This document shows positions 7,690-15,588 of a DNA stretch of 52,061 bases, piece by piece. The stretch is from Vibrio sonorensis. Lineage in GTDB: Bacteria; Pseudomonadota; Gammaproteobacteria; Enterobacterales; Vibrionaceae. Location of the stretch: positions 1-52,061 of the forward strand of contig NZ_LJJE01000048.1 of the NCBI RefSeq assembly GCF_001854765.1. Direction: 5' to 3'. The position numbers and the translations under genes were made by a program. The notes beneath the pieces were generated by a model, which searched no databases, was not told where the DNA came from, and saw only the letters and a list, made by a program, of their open reading frames with translations. Numbering within the stretch: the stretch's first letter is position 1; every line of letters starts with the position of its first letter.

Positions 7690-8337
7690 ATGGAAATGCA
7701 ACAATATGACTTCGGGGCATTGTTCCCAGTAACTAACGCACGCTCTGAAATTTCACTCGTTTGGATAGATTTAGAGACTGGTGGCCTTAATGGGCGTTTA
7801 GAAAATGGTGAAGTAGGCGGCGCGTATTATCCGATATTTGAAATTGCCGTTAAGGTAACAGATACAGAGCTGGTGGAGTTGTGCGAGCCTCTACGCTTGG
7901 TAGTCTATCAAGATGATGAAATGATAGCGCGCTCTAGTAAATGGGCGTTAGAATCGCATACAGAAAGCGGCCTTATCAAAGAAGTGAGAGAAAGCGGTAT
8001 TACGCTCGACGAGGCTGAGCGCATTTTATTGTCGCATCTCGCAAGTAATGGGGTGGGTGCATTTGACCGCAAAGCCGGAGCAGGGGCGATAATGGCAGGT
8101 AACGGCATTCACTACGACCGCTTCTTTATCGCTTTGCAAATGCCACTGTTAAACGCTTATTTGTACTATCGTCAGTTTGATGTAAGTGCAATTAACGTCG
8201 GTGCTCGCATGTGGAATAAAGAACTTTATGAAGAAACCCGTTTAGCTAAAGAGTATAAGCACGAAGCAATGGCCGATATTCAAGAGTCACTGAATGAGGC
8301 TTTGGTGTACAAAAAACGCTTTGAGGTCAAAGCTTGA
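7690..8337 (+). CDS. Oligoribonuclease-like DEDDh 3'-5' exonuclease
   Basis: A 215-residue protein that follows the oligoribonuclease (Orn) pattern closely: WIDLETGGL (first acidic pair), EIAVKVTD, SSKWALESHTESGL, GITLDEAERILLSHL, GNGIHYDRFF (second Asp), FDVSAINVGARMW, and KHEAMADIQESL (His and last Asp). All five DEDDh residues are present. Orn enzymes degrade two- to five-nucleotide RNAs, including the pGpG left from cyclic-di-GMP. An insertion of about 20 residues (ASNGVGAFDRKAGAGAIM) precedes the second Asp compared with my memory of host Orn. It ends the operon before the convergent parAB genes. The family is confident; the phage role is unknown. Confidence 0.8.
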   Translation: MEMQQYDFGALFPVTNARSEISLVWIDLETGGLNGRLENGEVGGAYYPIFEIAVKVTDTELVELCEPLRLVVYQDDEMIARSSKWALESHTESGLIKEVRESGITLDEAERILLSHLASNGVGAFDRKAGAGAIMAGNGIHYDRFFIALQMPLLNAYLYYRQFDVSAINVGARMWNKELYEETRLAKEYKHEAMADIQESLNEALVYKKRFEVKA

Positions 8338-8352
8338 GCGTGGCAAGGGGTA

Positions 8353-8405
8353 GGGTAGTGGCTAGGTCGCTTCGACTGGCGGTTTCATGCCGCGCGCGAC
8401 TACCC
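8353..8405 (+). ncRNA. Structured RNA-like element (three-way junction)
   Basis: GGGTAGT (8353-8359) pairs with ACTACCC (8399-8405) and encloses two hairpins: GTCG-CTT-CGAC (8366-8376) and GCGG-TTTCATG-CCGC (8379-8393). The outer stem is followed by GCAGCCA. It looks like a tRNA acceptor with D- and anticodon-like arms but no T arm, and at 53 bases is too short for a tRNA. It is GC-rich compared with its surroundings and lies between convergent genes just before a terminator. Confidence 0.35.
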
Positions 8406-8470
8406 GCAGCCACATCAAGAAGGGCAATTAACCCGCCTGACAAGAAAGCGCAGCAAGCAGGCAGCAAAAA

Positions 8471-8493
8471 GCCCGAATAAATCGGGCTTTTTT
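8471..8493. terminator. Bidirectional terminator between exonuclease and parB
   Basis: GCCCGA (8471-8476) pairs with TCGGGC (8482-8487), with A5 to the left and T6 to the right, so it can stop both converging transcripts. Confidence 0.8.
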
Positions 8494-8508
8494 ATTGATT
8501 TAATGGGG

Positions 8509-9603
8509 CTATTGATAGCTTTCAGAAGGGCTATCTTCGTGATCAATAATTTGCTCCTGATTGCCTTCGAGTTTATTAGATACGTAGTTGTAAATGTCTT
8601 CTAATGCGGCGTTAGGGATGCCGCTTAGCTCAATCAGTGCCGTTTTGTTGTTCTCGTTACCTTCTTCTACTATGTATGCCTTTTGCTTGCCAGAATCAAC
8701 CATAGTAACTTTGTTCAGCCCTTCAGGGATAGCTACGGGTACAATGGCTGTCTGGTCGTCAATGTCTGACTTTTTCTTTTTGAGTTTCACCGCTGGCTTT
8801 GGCAGTAGTTCGTAAAGCTTGGAGAGTAGGCCGTTATTTAACACTCTTCCGTCTTTGCTTCCAAACTCTTCGATTAGTGCATCTAGGTGGACGCTTTCAA
8901 GCGATTCTAGAGCATCTTCAAGCCTTCCTTCCTTGAGAGCCTTTGTTCGCTTGTAAAACTCATTGATCGCCGGACGGCCTAAGTCATTAATTGACGGCAT
9001 GATGTTCACTAGCTGGCGAGGAAGTCCGAACGCTTTACGTGCGGTAGTTACAACCGCCTCACTAACTTGCTCACCTTCTGCTAACTGCTTAGCGTCTGGA
9101 TAGGTGCCATCTTCCAGCATGGCTGACCATATCGCGCCGCGCTCATAAAGACTAAACGGTTTGTATTGGTTGGCAATGTCGCTGATAAATCGCTTAAGCT
9201 CTGGCTTTATCTCTTTTTTAGTAACCAAAATGAAATAGTCACGCTTGGCGAGAATACATGCCTTGCGGCGTCTTGAGCCGTTCCAGACCTCTATCTTTCC
9301 TGTTGGGTCGATGTATCCTTTTGCCGGATCTTGCATCCCCCTTTCTTCGATGCTTGGGAGAATGTCATTGAGTGAAATTGCGTTTAGCGCTTCCTGAATG
9401 CGAGCATTTTCAGGGAGTACATGCGTTTTCTTTTCAATGTCATGATGCGCCACACGGACAAGCTCAAACTCTGCCATTTCGTCACCGATGGGCATCATAT
9501 AGGTTTGCCCTACTCGCATGTTGGCAAGTTCAACGGCTTCTTTCATTGATGCTTCGCTAATGCCGCTTAGTGCAATTCCCTGACTCGTTCCTTTCTTTGC
9601 CAT
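8509..9603 (-). CDS. parB: ParB-family partition protein (P1 ParB/KorB type)
   Basis: A 364-residue centromere-binding protein. The ParB N-terminal core is visible: LNDILPSIEERGMQDPAKGY then GKIEVWNGSRRRKACILA (about residues 77-122; the GSRRR box is characteristic), followed by a helix-turn-helix region around residues 150-200 (QLAEGEQVSEAVVTTARKAF). The C-terminus (270-364) has a basic KLKKKKS patch and a beta-like dimer domain. It starts two bases after the parA stop, so the pair forms one operon. It should load on a parS-type site and, with ParA, segregate the prophage plasmid. The dispersed AATTTTCAGTGAAAATT palindromes are the best candidate sites. Confidence 0.85.
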   Translation of the reverse strand: MAKKGTSQGIALSGISEASMKEAVELANMRVGQTYMMPIGDEMAEFELVRVAHHDIEKKTHVLPENARIQEALNAISLNDILPSIEERGMQDPAKGYIDPTGKIEVWNGSRRRKACILAKRDYFILVTKKEIKPELKRFISDIANQYKPFSLYERGAIWSAMLEDGTYPDAKQLAEGEQVSEAVVTTARKAFGLPRQLVNIMPSINDLGRPAINEFYKRTKALKEGRLEDALESLESVHLDALIEEFGSKDGRVLNNGLLSKLYELLPKPAVKLKKKKSDIDDQTAIVPVAIPEGLNKVTMVDSGKQKAYIVEEGNENNKTALIELSGIPNAALEDIYNYVSNKLEGNQEQIIDHEDSPSESYQ

Positions 9604-9605
9604 GC

Positions 9606-10799
9606 TTAATTTACTCCCCAGTGACGCAGAGCTTTAACCTCTACCTCTTCAATAATTTTGACGAATTGGTTTTGTGCCGACTCTAAGGACTTGCGAGACT
9701 TAGAGCCGCTTGGCGACAAATCAAAGACCGTCATAAACTCTTTTGCGCAGCGCGTTACTGCGTCAGAGTGCGTGAAATCGTCCATATAACAGTGCTGTCC
9801 TACTGCTTCTCTAATCTCTATGACACTTTGCGATAATGACGGCGAACGGCGGTCTATGTCAGAAAGAATTAGGCTGATGTCGCTCTTTTCGCGTTGACCT
9901 AGCGAGGTTAGCATTTCGTTCACGCCAGCTAGGTATTCCATGTGCTTGTATGCAGCGTCCCGATCGTTTTCAGAAGCACGCAGTGGGATGGATATATGAG
10001 AGGCAGAGAAGTGGGCAGACATAGCCGCAGAGTTCAAGTTAGGCGGCGTGTCGATGAAAATAATGTCAAATTCGTCTTTTACTGCGTCAAGTACGTCTTG
10101 CAAGTGCAAGTAAGCGTTGTACATTTCCCCGCTCTTATTGGCGTCAAGGCGGCGCTTTTCGGTGTAGAGGTCAAAGCGCATGTCATTAACGCTGGCAGGG
10201 AGTAAGCGCAAGTTTGGGGTGTTGGTTGGTAAGAATGCATCTTTACAAACTTGCTCAAAGGTTTCACCTTCATCAAGGTCAAAGTTGCGCATTAGCAGAT
10301 CACCCGCCGTAAAATCACCTTCGCTTAGATTAGGCTTGAGTAATGCGGTTAATGTTCCTTGCGGGTCAAGGTCGATAACGCCTACGCGATACTTGGTTTT
10401 TAACTCAGTAGCAAAGCCAACTGATATATTTGCGGTTTCGGTGGTCTTCCCTGCGCCGCCCTTTAGAGTTTCAATAACATAAGTGACGGGTTCCATGTTT
10501 GGTGGACGAACAAATGGCGCATAGCCGAAATGTTCGCGAAGCCGTTGCACTTCATCAATGCTAACGCGCCATAGGTCGCGCTTGCCCTCTCCCTTTACTT
10601 TCGGGTTAATGCCTAGCGCCTCGCACGCTTCTGCAAGTTTTAGGGCGTATTGCGCACCAGTAGCCTTGATAGCCTCGGCTTTGTTGTAAGTTCGCACTGG
10701 TTTGCCGTTATTGGTCTTTTGAAGTTGGTCATTTTTCTTAGAGCTGGAGAGCGTTTTTAAGCCTTCAGCAATCTGTTTAAGTTTGAGCGTGCTATTCAT
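9606..10799 (-). CDS. parA: ParA partition ATPase, type Ia
   Basis: A 397-residue Walker-type partition ATPase, close to the 398 residues I recall for P1 ParA. Residues 1-95 form a winged-helix DNA-binding domain (YNKAEAIKATG ... LWRVSIDEVQRLREHFGYA), typical of type Ia ParA proteins that repress their own promoter. The deviant Walker A box is LKGGAGKTTETANIS at about residue 112, the A' motif is VGVIDLDPQGTLT, and Walker B is FDIIFIDTPPNLNSAA. It forms the ATP-driven gradient on the nucleoid that moves ParB-bound plasmid copies. The upstream region holds inverted repeats and a TTATCATAGACTGA motif pointing into the operon. Confidence 0.92.
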   Translation of the reverse strand: MNSTLKLKQIAEGLKTLSSSKKNDQLQKTNNGKPVRTYNKAEAIKATGAQYALKLAEACEALGINPKVKGEGKRDLWRVSIDEVQRLREHFGYAPFVRPPNMEPVTYVIETLKGGAGKTTETANISVGFATELKTKYRVGVIDLDPQGTLTALLKPNLSEGDFTAGDLLMRNFDLDEGETFEQVCKDAFLPTNTPNLRLLPASVNDMRFDLYTEKRRLDANKSGEMYNAYLHLQDVLDAVKDEFDIIFIDTPPNLNSAAMSAHFSASHISIPLRASENDRDAAYKHMEYLAGVNEMLTSLGQREKSDISLILSDIDRRSPSLSQSVIEIREAVGQHCYMDDFTHSDAVTRCAKEFMTVFDLSPSGSKSRKSLESAQNQFVKIIEEVEVKALRHWGVN

Positions 10800-10951
10800 T
10801 CTTTTATTTACCTTAGAGAGCGTTTCTCATAAAAAGCGAAAAAGATTAAAAAGTGAGAAAAAACTGTTGGACATTAAAACATGTCGGGTGTAACTTAGCA
10901 ATACATTTCCTGAGTATGTTTATTTTTTAGGTAAAGTTCAGTCTATGATAA
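10800..10951 (-). promoter_or_regulatory. parAB control region
   Basis: Contains the inverted repeat GTTTCTCA ... TGAGAAAAAAC within 60 bases of the parA start and the palindrome GACAT-N6-ATGTC (10870-10885), both plausible ParA operators. TTATCATAGACTGA on the minus strand (plus 10938-10951) points at parA. Confidence 0.5.
10938..10951 (-). promoter_or_regulatory. TTATCATAGACTGA motif upstream of parA
   Basis: Exact 14-base match on the minus strand, about 140 bases before the parA start codon. Confidence 0.55.
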
Positions 10952-11002
10952 TCACTTAAGGGAGTGCTGGAGCTTGATTGATAAATGTCAGGCATAAAAA
11001 AA

Positions 11003-11026
11003 GCCCGAAGTGACCTGACGGGCTTT
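11003..11026. terminator. Hairpin terminator
   Basis: GCCCG (11003-11007) pairs with CGGGC (11019-11023). A7 on the left gives a U tract on the minus strand; the right flank is only TTTAGTTT. Confidence 0.6.
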
Positions 11027-11057
11027 AGTTTCAGACTAATTAAGGGGAAAGCTTAAT

Positions 11058-11306
11058 ATGCTGAAGTCACAAATGTTACAACAATCTCACTCGCCTGCAA
11101 AGGTATCTCTGTTTACTGGCGCTCAATTGTCGAAAGAGCAAGCGGCGTACCTTCAAAAGTTGAGAGAACGCAGCGCAAAAGCTAATAAACGAATTCTAAC
11201 CAAGCAAACCTATGCAGAGCTAGGTAAGTCAATTTGTATTAAGGGCGCTCAAACAACTCAAACTCTGGATCGATTGTTTGAGAGTATTCGCAACAATATT
11301 CATTAA
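11058..11306 (+). CDS. Small basic unknown protein
   Basis: An 82-residue protein (ATG 11058, with GGGGAAAGC upstream). The middle region is basic and helical (EQAAYLQKLRERSAKANKRI), followed by LTKQTYAELGKSICIKGAQTT. It could be a small DNA-binding or adaptor protein. It is the first gene of the long plus-strand accessory region and is followed by GGCTTTTTTGTTT. No family recognised. Confidence 0.55.
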   Translation: MLKSQMLQQSHSPAKVSLFTGAQLSKEQAAYLQKLRERSAKANKRILTKQTYAELGKSICIKGAQTTQTLDRLFESIRNNIH

Positions 11307-11354
11307 TCTACTTGGCTGGTGGCTTTGCTTCCGGCCTTTTTTGTTTTAAGAGGC

Positions 11355-11371
11355 AATTTTCAGTGAAAATT
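11355..11371. repeat. Dispersed palindrome, copy 3, overlapping a start codon
   Basis: Perfect AATTTTCAGTGAAAATT. Its central GTG (11363) is the likely start codon of the next gene, with AGAGG (11349-11353) nine bases before it. Confidence 0.7.
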
Positions 11372-12361
11372 AACAATAAACTCAAGTCTAAAAGTGGTAA
11401 GGAAGTGCCGCCAAGACCGACGCTAGATGACAAAATTAAACGCGCGGGGATTGAAGCGTGCTTTAAAGAGTTGAATAGCGCCACGTTTGGTATTGAGCGG
11501 GGTGACACTAAGAGCATAGAGAAATTTATCTCTGACTACTCCAGTCATTACTACGGATATTGTGACGGCTACGAAATGGCAAAAGACTTAGAGCGCGACG
11601 GGTGGCCGTGTGATCGAGATTGGATTGATGAGCTTGAATGCATTGGTAATTACATAGATCAAGCGCTACGAAAAGCCGTTGAAGGCTGGGTTAACGAGCA
11701 TCAACCAGAACCCCCCTACCCAGTAGGCACATTTATTTCTGAAGGGCTAATCACTGACATTGATGAGGTTGGCTCCGCGCGATTTAGGGTAGCAGTAAAA
11801 GGCGAAGCTCCAAACACTCGCAGACTGGTGGACTTTGAAAACGCTGAGCTAGACGAAGAAAAGCAAAAGGAAATGGAAGCCTTTGTGGCTAGATATACCA
11901 ATGCGCAACAAAACATGACAGAGGATAACTGCCGTGATTTTTTTAGGTTGGCGTTTATCATAGACTGCGACATAGTTAAAACGCTTGCTAACGTTGTTTT
12001 AGATGGTGAGCTTGGGTTAGTGGCAAGGCCGGAATTTTACAAGGAAGTGGTACGCTCGCTCGCTAAAGCGTCAGTAACTATAACTTCTGATGTAACGCCG
12101 TGGGTAACACAACTTCAATTTAATTGTCAGGTTAATGGCGTCTCGTTTAACCCCTACATTCGATGTGATGATCAGTTTTTCGATGAAGTGGAGGTGAAAG
12201 CGCTACTTGAGTGGTTGCCTTATGAGGCTTTATCTCGCGTGATGAAGTCGCACTGTGAATATCTTTCTGATTTTAAAATGCAGCCCACCCCTATTCACGA
12301 CGCCGTTTGTCGATTGATTGAGAGGAATAAAACAGCCAAAAGCAAGGAGGTGAGCGCATGA
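11363..12361 (+). CDS. Unknown 332-residue protein
   Basis: I place the start at GTG 11363 inside the palindrome, because AGAGG is correctly spaced and the frame upstream of it (open to 11312) reads through a T-rich terminator-like sequence. The protein has a Tyr-rich helical part (SSHYYGYCDGYEMAKDLERD, about residues 57-76) related to the YDGF motif proteins of this phage. It then has an SH3-like beta segment (PVGTFISEGLITDIDEVGSA) and a mixed C-terminus. It overlaps the next gene by ATGA. No function recognised. An internal match to the TTATCATAGACTG motif (11955-11967) is probably accidental. Confidence 0.6.
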   Translation: MKINNKLKSKSGKEVPPRPTLDDKIKRAGIEACFKELNSATFGIERGDTKSIEKFISDYSSHYYGYCDGYEMAKDLERDGWPCDRDWIDELECIGNYIDQALRKAVEGWVNEHQPEPPYPVGTFISEGLITDIDEVGSARFRVAVKGEAPNTRRLVDFENAELDEEKQKEMEAFVARYTNAQQNMTEDNCRDFFRLAFIIDCDIVKTLANVVLDGELGLVARPEFYKEVVRSLAKASVTITSDVTPWVTQLQFNCQVNGVSFNPYIRCDDQFFDEVEVKALLEWLPYEALSRVMKSHCEYLSDFKMQPTPIHDAVCRLIERNKTAKSKEVSA

Positions 12362-13041
12362 AAGAAGTTCCAATGATATTTAATACTGACATGGTTAAGG
12401 CGTTGCTGGATGGGCGAAAATTAGTTACTCGCCGCCCTCTTACCATTCCAGAGTGCTGGGAGCTTCATGATAGGAAGTTGAGCAAAATAACCAGCTCTCA
12501 CCCCAAAAAAGGACGTTGGGGCGCACTGATTAGGAAAGGAATAGGCACAGACTTTCCCCAATCGAATCTAGTTGCAGCGCCTTGCTTTGTTGGCGATCTG
12601 ATTTGGGTTAGAGAAACCTTTGCAGCGTTAGGTCATAACGATTATGAGCAAGTTAACCCTAACAACCTGTCAAGCATTCACGAATATAGATACAAAGCAT
12701 CGGAGAGAGATTCTATTGCTAACTGTAAAGATCATGAAGTTCGTGGATATAAATGGGTTCCTTCTATTCACATGCCTAAAACGGCAAGCCGCCTAACTCT
12801 AAAGGTCACTGATGTTCGTATAGAACGAGTTCAAGATATTACCGAAGAGCAGGCGGAAAAAGAAGGAATGGAGCCAGCTAGGCCATCTAGCTTGTGGTAT
12901 CCCTATCGAACTTCTTTCATGGATGTTTGGGATGACATTTATAGCAACTGGAACCAAAACCCTTATGTTTGGGTTATCGAGTTCGAAGTTATTCATAAAA
13001 ACATTAGGCATGTAGCGTTAGAAATGGAGTCAGCGGCATGA
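12358..13041 (+). CDS. ASCH-domain phage protein
   Basis: A 227-residue protein with the hallmark start of phage ASCH proteins: PMIFNTDMVKALLDGRKLVTRR (residues 5-26), then VGDLIWVRETFA, a tail-central LTLKVTDVRIERVQDITEEQA and a final NPYVWVIEFEV strand. ASCH folds are PUA-like RNA-binding beta barrels. Phage members are usually labelled hypothetical or morphogenetic, with no proven reaction. It overlaps its upstream neighbour by four bases and its stop overlaps the next ATG in the same way, so the genes are co-translated. The family is recognised; the function is not. Confidence 0.75.
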   Translation: MKEVPMIFNTDMVKALLDGRKLVTRRPLTIPECWELHDRKLSKITSSHPKKGRWGALIRKGIGTDFPQSNLVAAPCFVGDLIWVRETFAALGHNDYEQVNPNNLSSIHEYRYKASERDSIANCKDHEVRGYKWVPSIHMPKTASRLTLKVTDVRIERVQDITEEQAEKEGMEPARPSSLWYPYRTSFMDVWDDIYSNWNQNPYVWVIEFEVIHKNIRHVALEMESAA

Positions 13042-13479
13042 ACCCCAGAATTTTTAAAAAAACCAACCAAGAAAGCGGCCGATATTCTGGAAAGGACTGG
13101 CCGAGTTGAGCACTTAATAAAAGTTCAGCAATGCGTTACTGATGGCGCATGCCCAGAAATAACATGGGGCTACAAATGGGAGCGTAAAAGCTTCTATGGA
13201 AAGAGAAAGCCGCATTCTCCTACCAATCATAACTGGCAAGTAAAGACTCTAGACGGAACTGTAGGGTTTGGCGAAACGTCAGGGTATTACGAACCTGAAT
13301 GGTGGGATAAAGACGCTCTATCAATGTTAAGAGATGATGTATTTGAGTCCTTTACGGATTGGGGTTCATGTGACGGCAAGGCGTGGCCTGAAAACAATTG
13401 CCCTAAATTACTAAAATTCAGCGTTAGACATGCAATGGCTTACGCTGAGAGCAACTTTAAAAAGAAGGATGCGGCATGA
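13038..13479 (+). CDS. Unknown protein, frameshifted directly after the start codon
   Basis: The ATG at 13038 overlaps the preceding stop (ATGA), but its own frame ends after about 20 codons. The frame beginning ACC CCA GAA at 13042 is open to TGA 13477-13479 and reads as a normal 146-residue protein (TPEFLKKPTKKAADILERTG ... WGYKWERKSFYGKRKP ... YYEPEWWDKDALSMLRDDVF). Deleting one A from ATGAACC would give MTPEF and restore it. It is rich in Trp/Tyr and basic residues. No family recognised. Confidence 0.5.
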
Positions 13480-13571
13480 GTGAAGATAATAAAGCGTGCA
13501 TTTTATTGGCAAGTGGAATGGTGTCGCTAATGCATATTTTGAGGCATCCAAGTGTCTTGTTAAGTTGGTAG
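13476..13571 (+). CDS. Short ORF of uncertain frame
   Basis: ATG 13476 overlaps the previous stop (ATGA) and gives a 31-residue peptide ending at 13571. A different frame across the same DNA (KWNGVANAYFEASKCLVKLV, ending 13574) reads more like a real protein, so another one-base error may lie near 13490. Kept as a doubtful coupled gene. Confidence 0.3.
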   Translation: MSEDNKACILLASGMVSLMHILRHPSVLLSW

Positions 13572-13584
13572 GGTAAGAACAATC

Positions 13585-14271
13585 ATGGAAATCAAAATAG
13601 AAACCAAAGTATCTCCTGACCGCATTGAGATTGAAGAAAAACATGACGGATTTGCTTTGCAGGAGTCAGGCTTGGCTAAACAGGAGCGAAAGGAAGTCAT
13701 TGACTTGAAAGACAAGGCAGTTACTAACGCGCTGGTGGCTTTGGGCTGGACTTCACCAGAAAGTAGCGGGCATATTAAGTTTTCACCAAGAACTGAAGGG
13801 CTGTTGTCTAACTTGGAGGGAGAGCCTTCTAATTCACTCCGATTCTACGATCTTAGAGCTGAGTTGGCTTATAAGCTTATCTTTGGCGATGAAGAGGCGA
13901 TTGATTGGGCGAGTGTTAATAGGCAGTCTCTTTCAAAGATTCTCATTATGAATGAGCTTGGTCAATGGCAGGTGCCGGAGGGCGTATGTTCGTCATTCTT
14001 TGTCTTACTTGATTTGTACAAGGTAAAAGAGCAGCTAAGGGACGATCTTGATAAGGCCCTATCTACCTACGGCGACAACTGGTACGACGGGTTTGTAGAT
14101 GCAAGGGACATGCAACGTAAGAATTCATGCTTCTGTGTAGAAGATTGTTCCGATGATGAAATACGTGAAATGTCAGAGCACGCAGAAGAAGAGTACCTAT
14201 CCAAAATTAGCGCGTCAGGAGGTGAGCAATGTGAACACCACTATCACTTTTCTAATGAGGCGCAGCAATGA
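13585..14271 (+). CDS. Unknown protein with GDNWYDGF motif
   Basis: A 228-residue acidic protein. Residues 170-205 (GDNWYDGFVDARDMQ, a Cys-containing loop, then DEIREMSEHAEEEYL) resemble the 6792-7151 protein, indicating a repeated domain in this phage. The N-terminal 40 residues are highly charged. It overlaps the next gene by ATGA. No known family was recognised. Confidence 0.6.
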   Translation: MEIKIETKVSPDRIEIEEKHDGFALQESGLAKQERKEVIDLKDKAVTNALVALGWTSPESSGHIKFSPRTEGLLSNLEGEPSNSLRFYDLRAELAYKLIFGDEEAIDWASVNRQSLSKILIMNELGQWQVPEGVCSSFFVLLDLYKVKEQLRDDLDKALSTYGDNWYDGFVDARDMQRKNSCFCVEDCSDDEIREMSEHAEEEYLSKISASGGEQCEHHYHFSNEAQQ

Positions 14272-14771
14272 GAATTTTAACGTTAATTCAAGGTAAAGAA
14301 GAGTCGCCACGCTGTCACATTCAGTACGGCAGCGAGCAGGAGTTGATAGAGCTTGCATTGGCTGGATTGGCTGCAATGCCGACACTGAATATTGTCATAG
14401 GCTGTAAAGATGACAAGGAAATGAGTCGGTACGCATCCATGCTTACCAATGGTAATGCAGAGATAAAGAGGCGACTTACCAGCAAAAACGCCCTCACCTT
14501 AACCGCGAATAAAGGCAATCAATCAATAAAGTTAATTCTGCTGCGTGAGAATCAAAGGGAAATGTTGGCAGGCTATGACTGTGAGTATCTCTGGTTTATG
14601 GGAATGTACGACACTTTCTCTTCGGAGGCTTTCTGTGTAATGCAGGGGAGTTTACGGGGGATTAATAACGCTATTATAACCTTTGGCTACATGACCAAGG
14701 CTGATCGTATTGTAGCTACGGATGCTGCAAGCTGGAGGCTTGTGACGAAGGCTTATCAAGTATTAAAGTGA
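14268..14771 (+). CDS. Unknown 167-residue protein, Rossmann-like pattern
   Basis: Alternating hydrophobic strands and helices (TLNIVIGCKDDKEMSRYASM, SIKLILLRENQREMLAGYDC, EYLWFMGMYD, NAIITFGYMT) suggest a small alpha/beta fold, possibly a degenerate nucleotide-binding domain without a Walker A loop. It is the last gene of the ATGA-coupled run 11363-14771 and is followed by the higBA promoter. Function unknown. Confidence 0.55.
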   Translation: MRILTLIQGKEESPRCHIQYGSEQELIELALAGLAAMPTLNIVIGCKDDKEMSRYASMLTNGNAEIKRRLTSKNALTLTANKGNQSIKLILLRENQREMLAGYDCEYLWFMGMYDTFSSEAFCVMQGSLRGINNAIITFGYMTKADRIVATDAASWRLVTKAYQVLK

Positions 14772-14777
14772 CAATTA

Positions 14778-14832
14778 GTTTACTATTTGTAAACCAACTC
14801 AAAAGGCTCTATACTGTTTACAAATAGTAAAC
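14778..14832 (+). promoter_or_regulatory. higBA promoter with paired palindromic operators
   Basis: GTTTACTATTTGTAAAC (14778-14794) and GTTTACAAATAGTAAAC (14816-14832) are reverse complements and each is itself palindromic. A -35 TTGTAA (14787-14792) and -10 TATACT (14810-14815), 17 bases apart, lie between and within them, so operator binding would block the promoter. This is the usual layout for toxin-antitoxin autoregulation. Confidence 0.75.
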
Positions 14833-14845
14833 TTTTAGAGCCAAA

Positions 14846-15160
14846 ATGCACGTAATATCTAAAGCCCCATTCGAAACTGCCAAGCGCCTTTATCCTAATT
14901 GCGCTAAAGCTTTAGACGCCACATTTAAAGCGCTCAAGCAGACGCAAGCTAGGACGCCAGAAGAGCTAAAAGCTATCTTTCCTACCCTTGATAACTTTAA
15001 GTACGTAGATAAGTGGTACGTGATAGACATTGGCGGCAATGACTTAAGGCTCATTGCATTCATAGAATTCACTGGTGGCAAGTGTTTCATTAAGAACATT
15101 GTTAGCCACTCTGAATACGACAAGATTACAGACCAGTACCGCAAGAAAGGTCGGAGGTAA
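14846..15160 (+). CDS. higB: HigB-type mRNA interferase toxin
   Basis: A 104-residue RelE-superfamily toxin of the HigB branch. The order is a long N-terminal helix region (ETAKRLYPNCAKALDATFKA), then LDNFKYVDKWYVIDIGGNDL, LRLIAFIEF, KCFIKNIVSHSEYDKIT and a basic end. The NDLRLIA strand, the IVSHSEYDK segment and the Lys/Arg/His-rich surface match the family. It would cleave mRNA on the ribosome unless bound by the antitoxin two bases downstream. The toxin-first order is typical of hig loci. It probably acts in plasmid maintenance or phage exclusion. Confidence 0.82.
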   Translation: MHVISKAPFETAKRLYPNCAKALDATFKALKQTQARTPEELKAIFPTLDNFKYVDKWYVIDIGGNDLRLIAFIEFTGGKCFIKNIVSHSEYDKITDQYRKKGRR

Positions 15161-15162
15161 TT

Positions 15163-15576
15163 ATGCAAGTACAAGAGCTAAGAGCAGTATCGGAGCAAAT
15201 TGAGAGTGTAATGCCGTGGGTTAACGGTATTACCACCAATGAGCAATACGAAGAGCTTGTTAATTTAATGGGTGAGCTGGTGGAGGATTACGATTCTAAC
15301 AAGACTCTAATCAACCTACTTTTTCCAGTGATAGAACGCTATGAAGATGAGGCGGAGCGCTTCAGGGTGTTTAACGAGGCGATAGAAAGCACTGACGCAG
15401 GCATAGCCATGCTTAATGTCATTATCGACCAGTATGGCCTTAAGCTTCACGAATTCCCAGAGATAGGCGGCAAATCTTACCTATCTCAAATTCTTAACGG
15501 AAAAAAATCAATGACACTCGATCACATAAAGGCGTTATCAGCTAGGTTTGGTATCCCGCCTTACATGTTCTTATAG
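15163..15576 (+). CDS. higA: HigA-type antitoxin
   Basis: A 137-residue antitoxin with an N-terminal acidic helical dimer/toxin-binding region and a C-terminal helix-turn-helix (GGKSYLSQILNGKKSMTLDH then IKALSARFGIPPYMFL, residues 100-137). It should neutralise HigB and repress the promoter with the paired palindromes. It starts two bases after higB. Confidence 0.82.
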   Translation: MQVQELRAVSEQIESVMPWVNGITTNEQYEELVNLMGELVEDYDSNKTLINLLFPVIERYEDEAERFRVFNEAIESTDAGIAMLNVIIDQYGLKLHEFPEIGGKSYLSQILNGKKSMTLDHIKALSARFGIPPYMFL

Positions 15577-15588
15577 GAGTAAATTAAA

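Noticed and set aside
8353..8411. tRNA gene with a CAT- or TCA-containing loop
   Set aside because: Only 53 bases between the acceptor-like strands, no T arm and no GTTCRA box; kept only as a structured element.
11312..11362. ATG 11312 as start of the 332-residue protein
   Set aside because: The extra N-terminus would be encoded by a T-rich terminator-like sequence; GTG 11363 has a properly spaced AGAGG.
11955..11967. A TTATCATAGACTG match inside the 11363-12361 gene
   Set aside because: It lies within coding sequence in mid-gene, with no gene start nearby and no following TATTT; treated as chance or a relic.
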